From contig CH003336.1 of NCBI GenBank assembly GCA_000149265.1, positions 684,770 to 748,769 of the forward strand: DNA of 64,000 nucleotides. Direction: 5' to 3'. Below the pieces are notes generated by a model. That model was given only the letters and a program-made list of their open reading frames with translations. It was not told the DNA's origin and did no database searches. This document shows, piece by piece, positions 1-15,186 of the stretch (positions within the stretch are counted from its first letter, which is position 1; each line of letters opens with the position of its first letter). The DNA is from Ciona savignyi. Its lineage: Eukaryota > Chordata > Ascidiacea > Phlebobranchia > Cionidae. The position numbers and the translations under genes were made by a program.

Positions 1-139
1 AAACATGTAAACAAAGCTTTTTAAATTAAAATAAGACCAGATACAGTAAAGATGATTAAAACTGTGTATAATTAGTCCAATTTAAAATATGTTCTTTTGT
101 TTTATGATAACATATGATAACGATATTGATTATTCATAC

Positions 140-3015
<2,876 letters not shown>

Positions 3016-3181
3016 CCCGGTGTACAATATCCAACTATCTTTTCGCATTCATTTTTAAAATATTCCTATAATGCTGATTGCTCAACAGTTAGTGTAGCTC
3101 TATGGATAAAACAATTTCAATAAAATACAATTTAGATGGATTAAAAATATATCTTTTGCATAATTATTTTTGACTGTAATG

Positions 3182-3844
3182 CTATAAAGAAGGTGACCAG
3201 TTTAAAATCGCTTCATAGACTAAAAAGCTTGCATATGCGTCAAGTGCAGCATAATGTAATTGTTCTTCTGAAAGTGGAAAATTTTCCCAATTTCCCAAGC
3301 GGATTTTTTTGGTTTTTGCTAAGTCGTAGTTCAGAAAGCGCTGGCAAAGTCTTGCGAGGCTCCATTTCTCAGAACTGTTTATTGTTTTCGATGCAAACTC
3401 TGAAAGATCTATAAAGGATTCCGGTATGGTTGTATGATCTGGAAAAACATTAAAGTCGGTGTGAAGTTTCCATAAGTCTCCCTTGATATTGACGCCTGTT
3501 TTCTTTATTTCTGTGCTTTCTATGATCCTTTTTAAAGGTAGAGGTAAACTGTTCATTTGAGAGATTTGAAACACAAAACACTGTTTTGCGTGTGGACATA
3601 TTTGAACTGTTGCAGTTTTGGCAACTGTTCCCTTGGTGAATACTGCAGGCCATTCAATGTCGAACCCTATAACAGAGGAAGGTGTCAAAGTTGAGATAAG
3701 CTCATCGCACAGGGTCGAACAGTCGTTCCAGTTATGTGAATACACCAACTGACAAGTACTCGGCAAACTTAGTTTAGGCATTGTTTGTTGAATAGCACCA
3801 TTTTGTCCGGATTTCGACATCCACATTGGCAGAGTTCTTTTCAT
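3182..3844 (-). CDS. WRNexo: Stand-alone WRN-type 3'-5' exonuclease (DEDDy)
   Basis: Single-exon 220-aa protein that is essentially only the exonuclease domain of Werner protein, expected to trim 3' ends in DNA repair. Seen directly: Exo I FDIEW (Asp61, Glu63), Exo II around residues 115-126 with Asp122 in GDLWKL, and Exo III YAALDAY (Tyr197, Asp201). All four DEDDy ligands and the tyrosine are therefore present. VYSHNWNDCS and LGNWENFPLSEEQ match the human WRN domain closely. No RecQ helicase, RQC or HRDC domain follows before the stop, so it resembles the separate exonuclease of flies and plants rather than vertebrate WRN. The Met at 3844 is the first in frame. It sits between SPCS1 (410 bp upstream) and CUL2 (166 bp downstream), all on the minus strand. 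Confidence 0.9.
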   Translation of the reverse strand: MKRTLPMWMSKSGQNGAIQQTMPKLSLPSTCQLVYSHNWNDCSTLCDELISTLTPSSVIGFDIEWPAVFTKGTVAKTATVQICPHAKQCFVFQISQMNSLPLPLKRIIESTEIKKTGVNIKGDLWKLHTDFNVFPDHTTIPESFIDLSEFASKTINSSEKWSLARLCQRFLNYDLAKTKKIRLGNWENFPLSEEQLHYAALDAYASFLVYEAILNWSPSL

Positions 3845-3946
3845 ATTCCTTTAAAATGCAAAACTTAAAAATATATCTGCATTAAAACCAAAACAAACTT
3901 ATAAATAAGATTTCTCAATTTAATTTGGACTGGTTAACATTCAAAA

Positions 3947-4160
3947 TTAGTACCGTTATAATCACTATTAGCTTTTTATCATATGCCAGTATTAATATTG
4001 AAGACACATAAAATTTATTCAGAATAAAAACAGTAAATGTGCATCAATAAAAATTTAGTACCGTTACAATCTCTATTAGCTTTATATCATATGCCGGTAT
4101 TAACGTAGAAGACACACAAATTCATTCAGTATAAAAACAGTAAATGCACATCAGTAAAAA
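3947..4160. repeat. Two-copy tandem duplication, about 108 bp
   Basis: The stretch from TTAGTACCGTTATAATC at 3947 recurs from 4055 with roughly 90 percent identity by eye. It lies between the SPCS1 stop and the WRN-type exonuclease start. Only the copy nearer the exonuclease keeps the AATAAA reading (4013-4018, minus strand); the other has one base changed. Confidence 0.85.
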
Positions 4161-4254
4161 GGTAACACATCTTCTGTGATCTTCCTGGAAGCAAACTCTG
4201 TATTCCATTCAAAACAGGGCAATAACAAACAATACCAATGGTGTAATTTTTAGT

Positions 4255-4545
4255 TTACTTTTGTTTTTTTCCATTCGAAGTTTTTGCCTGGGAAGTGTTG
4301 GTTTCTTCAGTGATAGGTTTCTGCCACTGTATAGGGTCCTTATTGAACATTGGCCATGGAGGCAAAGTCAACACACCAACAACAAAGACTCCTACCAAGA
4401 GTATGTACATGCAGTACGAAATTTTTTGGACATAATACCCGACCATAAAGCTTATGACAGAAAACAGGGCAAAAACATACTGGCCCAACTGTTCGGCATA
4501 CTTCTGTCCAGAATAATCAATCTCGGCATGAAAGTTTTCAAACAT
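4255..4545 (-). CDS. SPCS1: Signal peptidase complex subunit 1 (12 kDa)
   Basis: Small ER membrane subunit of the signal peptidase complex, which assists cleavage of signal peptides. The 96-aa single-exon protein has the family layout: an N-terminal MFENFHAEIDYSGQKYAEQL (family consensus DYxGQKLAEQ), two membrane helices at about residues 23-42 and 46-63, then the family signature LTLPPWPMFNKDP. The C-terminal tail is polar and lysine-rich. Length agrees with animal orthologues. It is the most upstream of three closely spaced minus-strand genes. A canonical AATAAA on its strand lies at 4013-4018, about 240 bp after the stop. Confidence 0.95.
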   Translation of the reverse strand: MFENFHAEIDYSGQKYAEQLGQYVFALFSVISFMVGYYVQKISYCMYILLVGVFVVGVLTLPPWPMFNKDPIQWQKPITEETNTSQAKTSNGKKQK

Positions 4546-4655
4546 GATTGATGTATATTAAATAAGAAAAAGGTAACTTTGTAGAATTAAAAGTAGATCT
4601 GCTAGGAAATTTTAGAATATTAATCAGTTACTTTTGTAATTGTTATACCACTGAA

Positions 4656-5003
4656 TTAGTGGTACCTCTAATTACTATAGGATTGCTTAGGCCCTTGAGA
4701 GTGTTAGGGTTAAGGTTCCAAGCGGTCCAAGCATTCCAAGCAAACCTATAGCGTACAACACTAAACGGAGAAAAAAGGGAAGGGGGAAGAAGGGAAACTG
4801 CACACTAAAACTATAGAAAATAATTTTCACCCTGCCCTAAACACTAATCTCAATTGCAAAAAATAAAGCTAACACCAACCCAAATGTTAACACTAATCAA
4901 ATTTCTATAATAACTATTTTAGTGTGTAGTTTCCCGCCTTCCCTTATTTTAATTCTCCCTATCGTAGCGATCAGACTGTAGTAATTAGAGGTACCCCTGA
5001 AAT
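4656..5003. mobile_element. MITE of the same family with outer terminal repeats
   Basis: Outer inverted repeats GGTACCTCTAATTACTATAG (about 4660-4680) and CTGTAGTAATTAGAGGTACC (about 4976-4995) enclose the purine-rich arm and the core found at 735-965, here in reverse. It lies just upstream of SPCS1. The internal sequence is non-coding. Confidence 0.7.
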
Positions 5004-7191
5004 AGCAGTTATTTCACATTAAGCTAGCTTGTGCCTACTAATTTTGGTTTTATAGTCTCACATTTTAACACTAAGTGTAACGGCATTCGTTTATCACAGT
5101 TGACTTAATTTTGCAGCAGCAATTTAATTATGTGTGTAATGAATCATGTTAACTTTATACATGACTAAGCTAGTTAAGATTTGCAACCATAGACATCTTA
5201 AATTTTCTGTGACATCATGCTGGTCTTGCATTTTATGATATATTTTAAGCTAAAATACTTGGTTGTTTTATATTAAGGGTCTCTAACACAAGGAGAACGT
5301 TTTGTTTGTGTTGCTCGCGACGAATTTTAGGATTTTAAAGTAGCTGAAAATTTAACAGCCACATAAAATTTTTCCTAACAGTGTTCCAAAAACCTGAAAT
5401 TACTCATCAAAATGCATATCTCTTTTAAGCGTTATCAGTTACGCGGTGAAAAATCTGTTGTTTCATTAAATGTTTATTCACAAACGCAGTAACCTAAAAA
5501 AATGCGTTAGATTCTTGTTTATGAGAAATGATAACAGCTAAGTAAGTAGCAAGAACAAAAAATGGCGGTTGTCTAAAATTCCCAATGTTTAGCCTACTTG
5601 TGTTTATCTTTTATCCTACTAATGAATGTTTTAATGTTGGTTGATTTTCATTGTGAATTGCGGCCTTAGAGTATACTGCACGTCCTTATTCGGCCCCAGA
5701 GCAGTTTGAGTTTGAGGCCCTTGTGTTTACTGTAGGCATACATTCTAAGCACAGTTGAATTATTCTGCTGAGTAGCTTGGTAGCTTGGTGGGGAACTTTT
5801 TACCGTGGTCGGATCAAAACTAGTCTGCTGCCCAGTTGTGTTTTTGGCAAGGAAATTAAGAAACAAGGTCTGAGTTAATTAATCTTAGTTAATTTATTGG
5901 TTCTACTAAAACGTGAGAAACGACACAATTATGATATTATCCGCATTGCGTTGGTTTGCGTAAATATCGGACCGTTTTCCGCGATAGCGCGGTACATACA
6001 CATAACGCATTATTGCGGAAACGGACCAAACAACAAACCCATTTCGACACGAATAAACATGTGCATTTTTGCCTGAGAGAAACATGCTAGAATGCGTTGG
6101 TTGATGCTAAAATGCGTTGGTTGATATTCTGTCCGTTTTCTCACGTTTTTTAAGACGTATTTCCGCCTTGCGTGGTCTACATACAGCAACCTGATAGTTC
6201 CCCCGGCGAACAATGTCCGCATCGTTGTAAAGAGCGGATATGATATCCAACTTATAAAAAGGACATCGGGCTTTGTGTGTGCATCGGTCGGCGACCGTAT
6301 CTTTACCACCGGGTATGTTGCCGAACGTTTGACGCGTCCGATTCTAATGGCGATTTATATAAAAAAGGGTCTTAGTGATAAGCTTAGCCCTAACATTTTG
6401 TTTTCTGTTTTATCGAGATTTTATAGATGTGACCGCATCCGCAGAGTGGAAATTAATGGGAACACGGAAACTTGTTTTTATGAGATCCTTTTTTAATTTA
6501 CGGTCGTGTGGCCGAATGTTTACAGCGACCGATACATATACAGACTTCTAAATAAAAACGCTTTTGTGATGAAACCTTAATCGGTTCGAAACTGAACTCT
6601 ATAAAAAAGTAAGATCCTTTCTTTATGACATGTTTAACTTTTGTTCGTTTTGCCGTTTTCCATGATCCTGTGTCGTGATTTGTTTTATTTTCTGCCATTT
6701 AATACCAGAGCAAAAATATGTATAAAATAACGTTTAAACGTCATAAATATCGTGATATCTTCGGCCGGTTGTGACAACGTTTAATCATTATACCCGTTTA
6801 AACACGTTTGATCATAATACGAACAAAACAAACCTGCGTCATATTACAACACGGAAACTTTTATGTAAGAACGCTGTAAACCTGTTAAACTAACCATCAC
6901 AATTCCATTTAATTATATTTACATCATGCAGTAATAGTCTTTATTTGCTTATATTCCGCCTTACAGGGAATGAGGTATATTGATGCATGTGGAAACATTT
7001 GGAATCAAGCATGGAAGTATAGAACACAAATTCGGCAAATGATTTTACACCGAATATATCATTACAAAAGCCCCCCGTATTACAGGTTACTATAATGAGC
7101 ACTGTAACTACCATTACTTACCTCGTCTGCACCTTTTGATACCCTAGCTTGATCTGAGGAAAATGTCAAAGAATTCGCCAACATATCAAAC
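5004..7191. other. Intergenic, no gene recognised
   Basis: No exon could be supported. Visible items are an imperfect hairpin (5969-5986 with 6011-6027), a degenerate family B SINE near 6300-6400 and a better copy from about 6500. The short open frames here lack splice sites or family similarity. Confidence 0.6.
6500..6715 (+). mobile_element. Family B SINE (tRNA-Ser/Leu-like head) with 3' tail
   Basis: Begins GGTCGTGTGGCCGAATG, an A-box-like start, with GGTTCGAAACTGAACTC as the B-box region near 6581-6597. It is followed by a tail (TTTGCCGTTTTCC, CCTGTGTCGTGATTTG) that recurs near 47265-47320 and partly near 52370. Confidence 0.65.
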
Positions 7192-7371
7192 CAGTGATGG
7201 GATTCAAGAGATTCGCATGGGTTCGGTCAAACCCGTTCTTGGAACGTCGGGATAATCACCGATTCGATTCTTGCTTTTTTACAGATACTATACCTTTTAG
7301 GGAACCTGTTGTTAGTAAGTATATACGATACAAAAGAGAACCTGTTCTTAAAATTGTGAATCCCATCATTG
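7192..7371. mobile_element. 180-bp hAT-type MITE
   Basis: Terminal inverted repeats CAGTGATGGGATTCA and TGTGAATCCCATCATTG. Flanks TATCAAAC (7184-7191) and TATAAAAC (7372-7379) are an 8-bp target duplication with one mismatch, which points to the hAT superfamily. Confidence 0.8.
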
Positions 7372-9094
7372 TATAAAACCCTTACCAAAAAGAACACTGG
7401 AAACCCTCACCAAAAAAATAATAAAACCCTTACGAAAATTTTGAACAGTTTGAACGCATTTTAAATCACTAAACTGTATACGAATTTGCTAGATTTAACA
7501 AATTAGTTAGTAGAAACTTGTGTGTATTCTGATATTTTATCACTTTTGGTTCTGGTTGTTTTAACCATGTGAATAAACTGCATATAATTCTGTAGAAATT
7601 TAATGAGATGCATTTCTTGCGAATATAGGTTGCTTATACCACTGCATTCAATTAATATGTCATTTTTCATTTGAGAAATATGTAAGGTGCCTGGATAGTG
7701 GTGCAAATTTACAATATCCACCAAAATCTAAGTCGTTGGGTTGTATTGTTTCGTGTTGCACTTTTATCCGTCACAAAACAATTCTTTATTTGAATGAAAC
7801 GTTTCGTTCCGTCATCATTCAACCTATAAATAGCAACGCGACTCGGTATTTGAGAGCAATATGTCCTGTCGACACGCTGATGGTTTTCCTATGATCATTA
7901 TGTCGTAACAGTTCTCTTTATTACCGAAAACGGCACGCAAAAGAGGCTTGACAAGAACCAGCCAGAAACGCGAGTAATTGAGGTAGAAAACAGAAGTTTG
8001 TTTTGAGTAAAACGGTATATATGGGCTGCAGTAAAGCGCTCTCACAGAGCACGTTTCCGGTACAGTGAACGGTATGACAAATTTCCGGTTGACCCAGCGC
8101 ACTGAATAGGTACATTATGATAATATAACGGGCGCAGTCGAACCACACCCTACACGCGTGAGGACGTTAGACTGTTTGGGCGTATTGGTTCGTTTAAATA
8201 GAGAATGAAGCAGTTGATTTGCAAATTTCTAGTTCCTTAGTATCTATGAAAAGAACGGGCAAGCGTAGATTAAGTCGCATTACTCTGTCCATTGTTAGGA
8301 TCCTGTATATTGTCGAGCAACTTATTTGGCTATATAAGACATCACCGTTCTGTATAATTAGATTTGACTGACTAAGATTCAAACCCATTATGTTTTGGTA
8401 TCCAAGACCGGCGGCCGAACTAATTATTCTTTCATAATATCATTTCACTTTGGATAAATTTCGAATCAATAATTTTCCCGTGACCATTAGGACCGTTTAT
8501 TTCAAGGAGAAATTCGTATATAAATTAGTTTCCTTACCCATTCGGCCATACCAGCGTGTTTGTATCGGGCTAAGTTTCTTAGCGTACGATGAGTTTGTTA
8601 CTAAGACCGTTTTATGTATGTGATTTGGTATTTGTATCGGTCGCGCTAACCATTCGGCCACACGACCGTACGTACAACCGTTCACAAATTCGTAGGATTT
8701 GATAATTTAATGCTATAGCGACATCCATCGAATTTTATGTAAAGGTGTGTTACGACCAAAAGCATCATTTTTGGATTTTGAAGATTTGTCATTTCTGGGC
8801 GCATCTTAATGTTCTGTTGTAGTTCTTTATCCTCCAATTCCCTAATAATAAGCAGAAGATGTTGAAAATATCTTATTAGCACCCTCGGACATGTAAACTA
8901 CGTTGTTATTATATATAACTCTATTTTTTATTCTTTTTCAAATACCAATGCGAAGGAAAAATGGCAAAACTCACAAAATCAACTTTTTACCAATCTAATA
9001 TAAAGTATAATCTAACCTACTTTTTTATTTTTAGATAAATATAAACTTAGGTATTGTTGACTTGAGTTTCGAACAGGCCATCCTACAATCCAAA
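7372..9094. other. Upstream region of the thymosin gene
   Basis: No coding exon recognised. A TATA-like CTATAAATAG near 7826 and CTATATAAGAC near 8331 face the thymosin start, so a 5' non-coding exon and promoter could lie here; this is only suggestive. A minus-strand family B SINE occupies about 8555-8672. Confidence 0.4.
8555..8672 (-). mobile_element. Family B SINE
   Basis: Read on the minus strand: CGTGTGGCCGAATGGTTAGC head, AAACGGTCTTAGTAAC middle and a decayed B-box end near 8560. Confidence 0.7.
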
Positions 9095-10489
<1,395 letters not shown>

Positions 10490-10563
10490 AGCAACAAGAA
10501 GAGAAATACTATTCAGAAACTTTAACCTAAATATATATGTGGGAATTTATTGTAACTACAAAA

Positions 10564-10569
10564 AATAAA
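10564..10569 (+). promoter_or_regulatory. Poly(A) signal of thymosin beta
   Basis: Canonical AATAAA 75 bases after the stop codon at 10487-10489. Confidence 0.7.
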
Positions 10570-10903
10570 TATGCAAAAGTACAAATATAGTTTTATATGT
10601 AACGATAAACATGAAAAGATGTAAGATTAAAATACGAAACATTCTTGCCTTGATATATTGTTTAATTGTTTTACTTTACGTTTCCCAGGCAGTTATTTAT
10701 TTCTATTAGCGACACGTGGCAGCCAAGTGACGTCATCTCTTGTTGTTATCAACGTGTGGTTATTATTAAATTCGGTAAGCTCATTAAGTTCATAACACAC
10801 TAATAATGATTGATGCTATGATCTTTCATCACTATCAGTGTGATAAGAACGACCTTTGGCAGCAAAGGAAGAGTATGCTTTGTTGCCTTGCATCCACCCA
10901 GAC

Positions 10904-11146
10904 TAGGGGTCAGCAACCGTTTGCAAAGAGCCATTTTAATCGATAATCCAAACATAGAAATAATGTAGGCCGCAAAACTAATCATATTTTCGCGACAAAG
11001 GAAAACAACACTATGATAGTTAAAAAGGCGAGTGTTTTTCTGTTTGTTTCACTTATAAATGCTTTTTAAACTTACTAAGAGCTCACTAGAAGCAATAAAA
11101 AGAGACGCATCAGAAGGATGAAAAAGTCATAGATTGCTGAACCCTG
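10904..11146. mobile_element. hAT-type MITE, decayed ends
   Basis: Ends AGGGGTCAGCAACC and ATTGCTGAACCCTG match the family seen at 57846-58147. The target duplication is weak here (about 5 of 8 positions). Confidence 0.6.
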
Positions 11147-11159
11147 ACCTATAGGCTAG

Positions 11160-11415
11160 GATAGGATAGAAAACTCATGTTTTTTCCCGTGAATGGGTAA
11201 ACCAAGGGGTTAACACAAGGGCAATCGTCAGATCACCTCTCGCCCACCGTCGGGTTACCGGAGCTATTGCAGTGTGTTGTGTATTATTCACACGTTCCTT
11301 CAATTTAGTAGAACCTATTAATCCGCTGTGTTCAGATAATGTCCGTTAAGTGCCTTGCCCAGGGACATAACCGATTAACTAGCCACACTAAATCATCAGA
11401 CTAATCGGCCGGACT
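11160..11415 (-). mobile_element. SINE family A, near full length
   Basis: Starts with the tail GGATAGGATAG, runs through CCCGTGAATGGG, GTCAGATCACCTC, CACCGTCGGGTTACCGGAGC and TGTCCGTTAAGTGCCTTGCC, and ends GACTAATCGGCCGG at the head. Confidence 0.85.
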
Positions 11416-12171
11416 ATAGACGGTAAGACGTGAAATAACGAACAATGAAATCATAATTTTAAGTTAGTACCAATTCAAACACAGCATGTGTGGCCGAATG
11501 GATAACGCGATACTTACTTAATGCTATTTTCTAAATACGACATAATTAATTAAACTAAACAAATTCAAACATCATATATATTTGCATAAATACAACATTC
11601 AAAGTGCGTATATTATTGAATTTTTAGTAAAAGTAAAAAAATATCAATTTAAAATTAGTCTAGTAATCAATTGAACTTTAGAATTATTTATTTTAGTACT
11701 AAAGTATTAGTGCGTATAGTATTCAGTGACCAACAAAATAACGGAAATGAAAAAGCTGTTACGCGATCACTTACATAGAGGGTTCAAATAGCAAAACCAC
11801 GCATAATAATTCGAACTTTTGATACAAGTTTGATACTAGTAATTCGACCTTTTGATACTAGAATCACTAATCCACCAGCCAACGGTCGATTAAATACAGT
11901 AAAACCATTCCCATATAGCCTACCTTACACATCTGTTGGAAGTTAGGCTACAACTTGTATAGTTAGTAATAAACGGAAATCAGATACATCGAAATACCTA
12001 GATAATGTATAGATCATATGTATGGTCGAATTATAAGAAAGCCGTATCAAAATGTTTTAAAAGCTAGTAGGTAAGTCATAATAATAAAATAAACTCTGGA
12101 GCTAAAGTTAAGTGACAAAATAGTGTTGATTAATGCGGGATTAAGTAATATAAATTTGCGAACATTTTTCC

Positions 12172-12177
12172 TTTATT
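12172..12177 (-). promoter_or_regulatory. AATAAA overlapping the stop codon
   Basis: Minus-strand AATAAA whose TAA (12173-12175) is the stop of the rolling-stone-like gene. No other canonical hexamer is seen in the next 100 bases, so it is a candidate poly(A) signal with a very short 3' UTR. Confidence 0.5.
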
Positions 12178-14927
12178 CAAACGCTGGATTGACCTCTCCT
12201 TTTGACGTCATCACTATATCTGACGGATGTGACGTCATTGCAACGGCGGGTTCAATGGGAGGGTTGACTTTCTTACCCAGATAAACCCGAAGTTGGAAAA
12301 AACACCAAAAGATCCCGTGCGCGATAGGAGAAGCCACGAATATGACAGCAACGCTCACACCGGCGGCTAGCCCAGGGTGTTTCGCCCAATCTACTACGCT
12401 ATAGACTGCAGACTCATAGCGTGCACCGTGCAAGATTAGAATGAACACGACGTACGAGGTCGAAAACAGAGAGGTGTACACAAAATGCAGAAGCCGGGTT
12501 GGAATTGCTACTATGAAGAAATCAATGAGCATTATGACGAGATTGATAATGTGGTTGTTGATGCTAAAAAGGGAAAGATTTGGGGTCAAAAGAGCCCAGT
12601 AGAGCACTGTTATCATTAACGAGACGTTCGTAGCGACCGATTGGAGTTGCCATAGAAACTGGTGGAACCATCGAAGCGGAACAACTGCGAAAGAAGGATT
12701 TTAGACTTGGTTGCTGTTGAATTGATATTTACTTCATGGTTGACATGCAAATAAAAACAGTCGCCTTTATAACAACACTGGTGAAATAATGGTAATACAA
12801 CGAAACCTGCACATCGCAGTTTAAAATTTAAATTACAGTCATTTGGTTGGTGGAAACGAGATAATTTTTGAAGGTACATTTGATATTATGCAGCTATAAC
12901 ATGCTATACAGCTGTAGCATTGGACATTAGCATATATCCGTAACATAGCGTCTGTTTAGTAATAGTTGTATTACGTAACGCGGTCGTTCCTAGCTTGGTC
13001 ACCATGGTTGGGGTAATGTGATATTCTTGTTTTAGTGAGAATTGGAAAACACAAGGTTCGTTGTCATCGCACGGACAATCAGCTGATTACCTACATCCAA
13101 CCAGAGTTATTGTAGTGTATTGTATATGATTAAAATCTTTCTTTAGTTTTAGTAGAACCGATTTTTGGGGGGTTGGCAAGATCCGCTTATTGCCTTGCTC
13201 AAGAACACAACCTAGCTGGCGACCAGTTTCGATCTTTCAAGCCTTCGGGGCTACGACCAAGATAAATTTTTTTGTTATAATTAGACAAGCTTTATCAGCA
13301 AAATATTTTTATGAAGTGACAGATCTAATACATCTGATTTGTACAATAGGTTTAACAAACACATTAACATGAAACTAATAAAGACCTGGAATTTGAGGCG
13401 TCTGGTTTTCATTGTTGACCGTCCCTGACACAGTATTCAAGGTGATGTCGGTTTGAGGCCCGACCCACGACCTTCTATTGAGTATCCCGTATGTGCATAC
13501 CGCCATGGAGTAAAAGAAATAGAGAATTATCAGCATAACACCCCAATTTGTGAGGAAGATCCAATATCGGGAAGGGTCTCGCAAAGTCACCAAGTTTGCA
13601 ACGAACATAGAAAACCAATACAAACACGCAAACAACTTCCATCCCCATAGAAACCATGGATTGCTGGACCACTGTAAATATAACAATATTAAATCGACAT
13701 AGGTTGCGTGACCGACTGGTTAACGCGACCGATACATATACCGAATCCAATATAAAATATGGTCTTGGTGACAAGCCCATCATGGGTTTAAAACCTAGCC
13801 CAGTAAAAATATAGTAAAAATAAGTAACAAAAATAATAAGATAAAGTTCGATTCTGGGCGCATCGTCCTGGTTCTATGCTATAGGCCCAGTGGTACTGGG
13901 CAGTTAAGTAAAGAGCCAGCATTTACAGGAATAAAACATGAATATAATATAATGCGAACATACTTTTTTCGAGGATTAGAAAACGCAAGGGAAGTTAACA
14001 AATATAAATTTGTCAGTTTCTAACCGGAGCTATTGCAGTGTATTGTATTTGATTGCGATATTTCTTCAGTTTTAGTCAGCTCACTAATGGGTTTAAGAAC
14101 TTTCCGCTAAGTTACACATTAAAACAGAAAGAAACATCTAAGTCAGGGGCGTGCAACATACGGCCCGCGGGCCACAGCACGGCCCGCGGTACGTATTTAC
14201 GTGGCCCGCTACAGACCTTGTGCTTCGTAGCCTATTATTCATTAAAAAACATTTTCTGAATTTTAACGGCATCATTGGCGTTTTTGATTACACTCTACAC
14301 TCTACAGTATAAATATACGTTACACTGCGATTAAATTCCGTCTGCCGTACTGTGGCGACCTCCCATTGTTACAGGATAATGCACATTGTATGAAAACTGC
14401 CATTTTCTGGCAGTGGTACAGTATTACGTGATATAACTGTGTAAAATACTCCATTGGGCAACACAATCAAATTGTAGTTTGCCTAATTTGCCAAAAACAG
14501 CAAGATGTATTTCATTAATGGTTACAAAAAGGACACTGATTTATAGTTACAAAACTGAGCTTTAAGATAACTGAAGCAATTGCCGAAAAAGCACAGCCGT
14601 CATAAAAAAATTGTTCGAAGGTATGGCCCGCGGTATCTCTAAACTTGCACGTTGTGGCCCATTGCGCAAAACAGTTGCACCCCCCTGATCTAAGTGATAC
14701 ACAACACACTGCAATAGCTTCGTTAATCATACGGTGAACGCGAGGTAACCTGACAATTGTCAGTATAATAACGCCCATTTCGTTTTTCCATCAACAGAGA
14801 TATATACAAAAATATGCTAAATACGTCATAATTATATAATACAAACCTGCGTGACGTAGAAAAGTTTAGGCGGGCAATCCGCAAAGCCGAAATGTTTTGC
14901 TTGAAATTCAGTTTTACAGACAGACAT
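12173..14927 (-). CDS. Rolling-stone-like multi-pass membrane protein, complete 292 aa
   Basis: Member of the family named for Drosophila rolling stone, a plasma-membrane protein linked to myoblast fusion; the tunicate role is unknown. Exons: 14927-14847 (27 codons, MSVCKTEFQAKHFGFADCPP), 13671-13386 and 12684-12173, with phases 0 and 1 and donors CAG|GTTTGT and CCAG|GTCTTT. The sum is 879 bases, 293 codons including stop. Exon 2 gives WSSNPWFLWGWKLFACLYWF and a second helix LTNWGVMLIILYFFYS. Exon 3 gives RWFHQFLWQLQSVATNVSLM, then YWALL, matching the family's W..Y....T...YW region, and further helices to about residue 260. About six membrane segments are visible. Intron 1 holds a family B SINE and a hAT element; intron 2 holds an old family A SINE. 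The TAA stop is embedded in AATAAA (12172-12177). Confidence 0.9.
13005..13260 (-). mobile_element. SINE family A, diverged
   Basis: TGTAGTGTATTGTATATGAT, CTTGCTCAAGAACACAACC and CTGGCGACCAGTTTCGAT are recognisable. It lies in intron 2 of the rolling-stone-like gene. Confidence 0.65.
13703..13810 (+). mobile_element. Family B SINE, well preserved
   Basis: TTGCGTGACCGACTGGTTAA A-box region, GGTCTTGGTGACAAGCCC middle and ATGGGTTTAAAACCTAGCCC B-box region, then A-rich. The two boxes resemble a tRNA-Ser/Leu with a long insert. It lies in intron 1 of the rolling-stone-like gene. Confidence 0.8.
14144..14687. mobile_element. 544-bp hAT-type element with perfect 8-bp duplication
   Basis: Flanked by ATCTAAGT on both sides (14136-14143 and 14688-14695). 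Ends CAGGGGCGTGCAACATACGG and CAGTTGCACCCCCCTG are inverted repeats. The internal GGCCCGCGG stretches are typical of this non-autonomous group. No transposase frame. Confidence 0.9.
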
Positions 14928-15078
14928 TCTGAATGACTGGCAGAGAAAGAACAACACTTGATTGTATAATATGCACGTGATTCACCGACGTATATACCAA
15001 CAACAGTTCACAAGTAGCATATAAGTTCACCACTTACCCAAGTTGTGACACTTAATAAACAAAACAATATTAGATTAC

Positions 15079-15186
15079 GTTCGTGTGGCCGAATGGTTAA
15101 GGCGACCGATTCATATACCCATTAATATACAAACACGGTCTTAGCAACGAGCCCATCATAGGTTTGAAATTGTGCCCGGTAAAAAC
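15079..15186 (+). mobile_element. Family B SINE, well preserved
   Basis: GTTCGTGTGGCCGAATGGTT, AACACGGTCTTAGCAACGAG and ATAGGTTTGAAATTGTGCCC, then CGGTAAAAAC. It lies just upstream of the rolling-stone-like gene. Confidence 0.8.

Noticed and set aside
5666..5866. Possible exon with PPSY motif on the minus strand
   Set aside because: No neighbouring exon in phase, no family similarity, and weak splice sites.
13703..13810. Functional tRNA gene
   Set aside because: A- and B-box-like blocks are present, but arms do not pair into a cloverleaf and many diverged copies exist; it is a tRNA-derived SINE.
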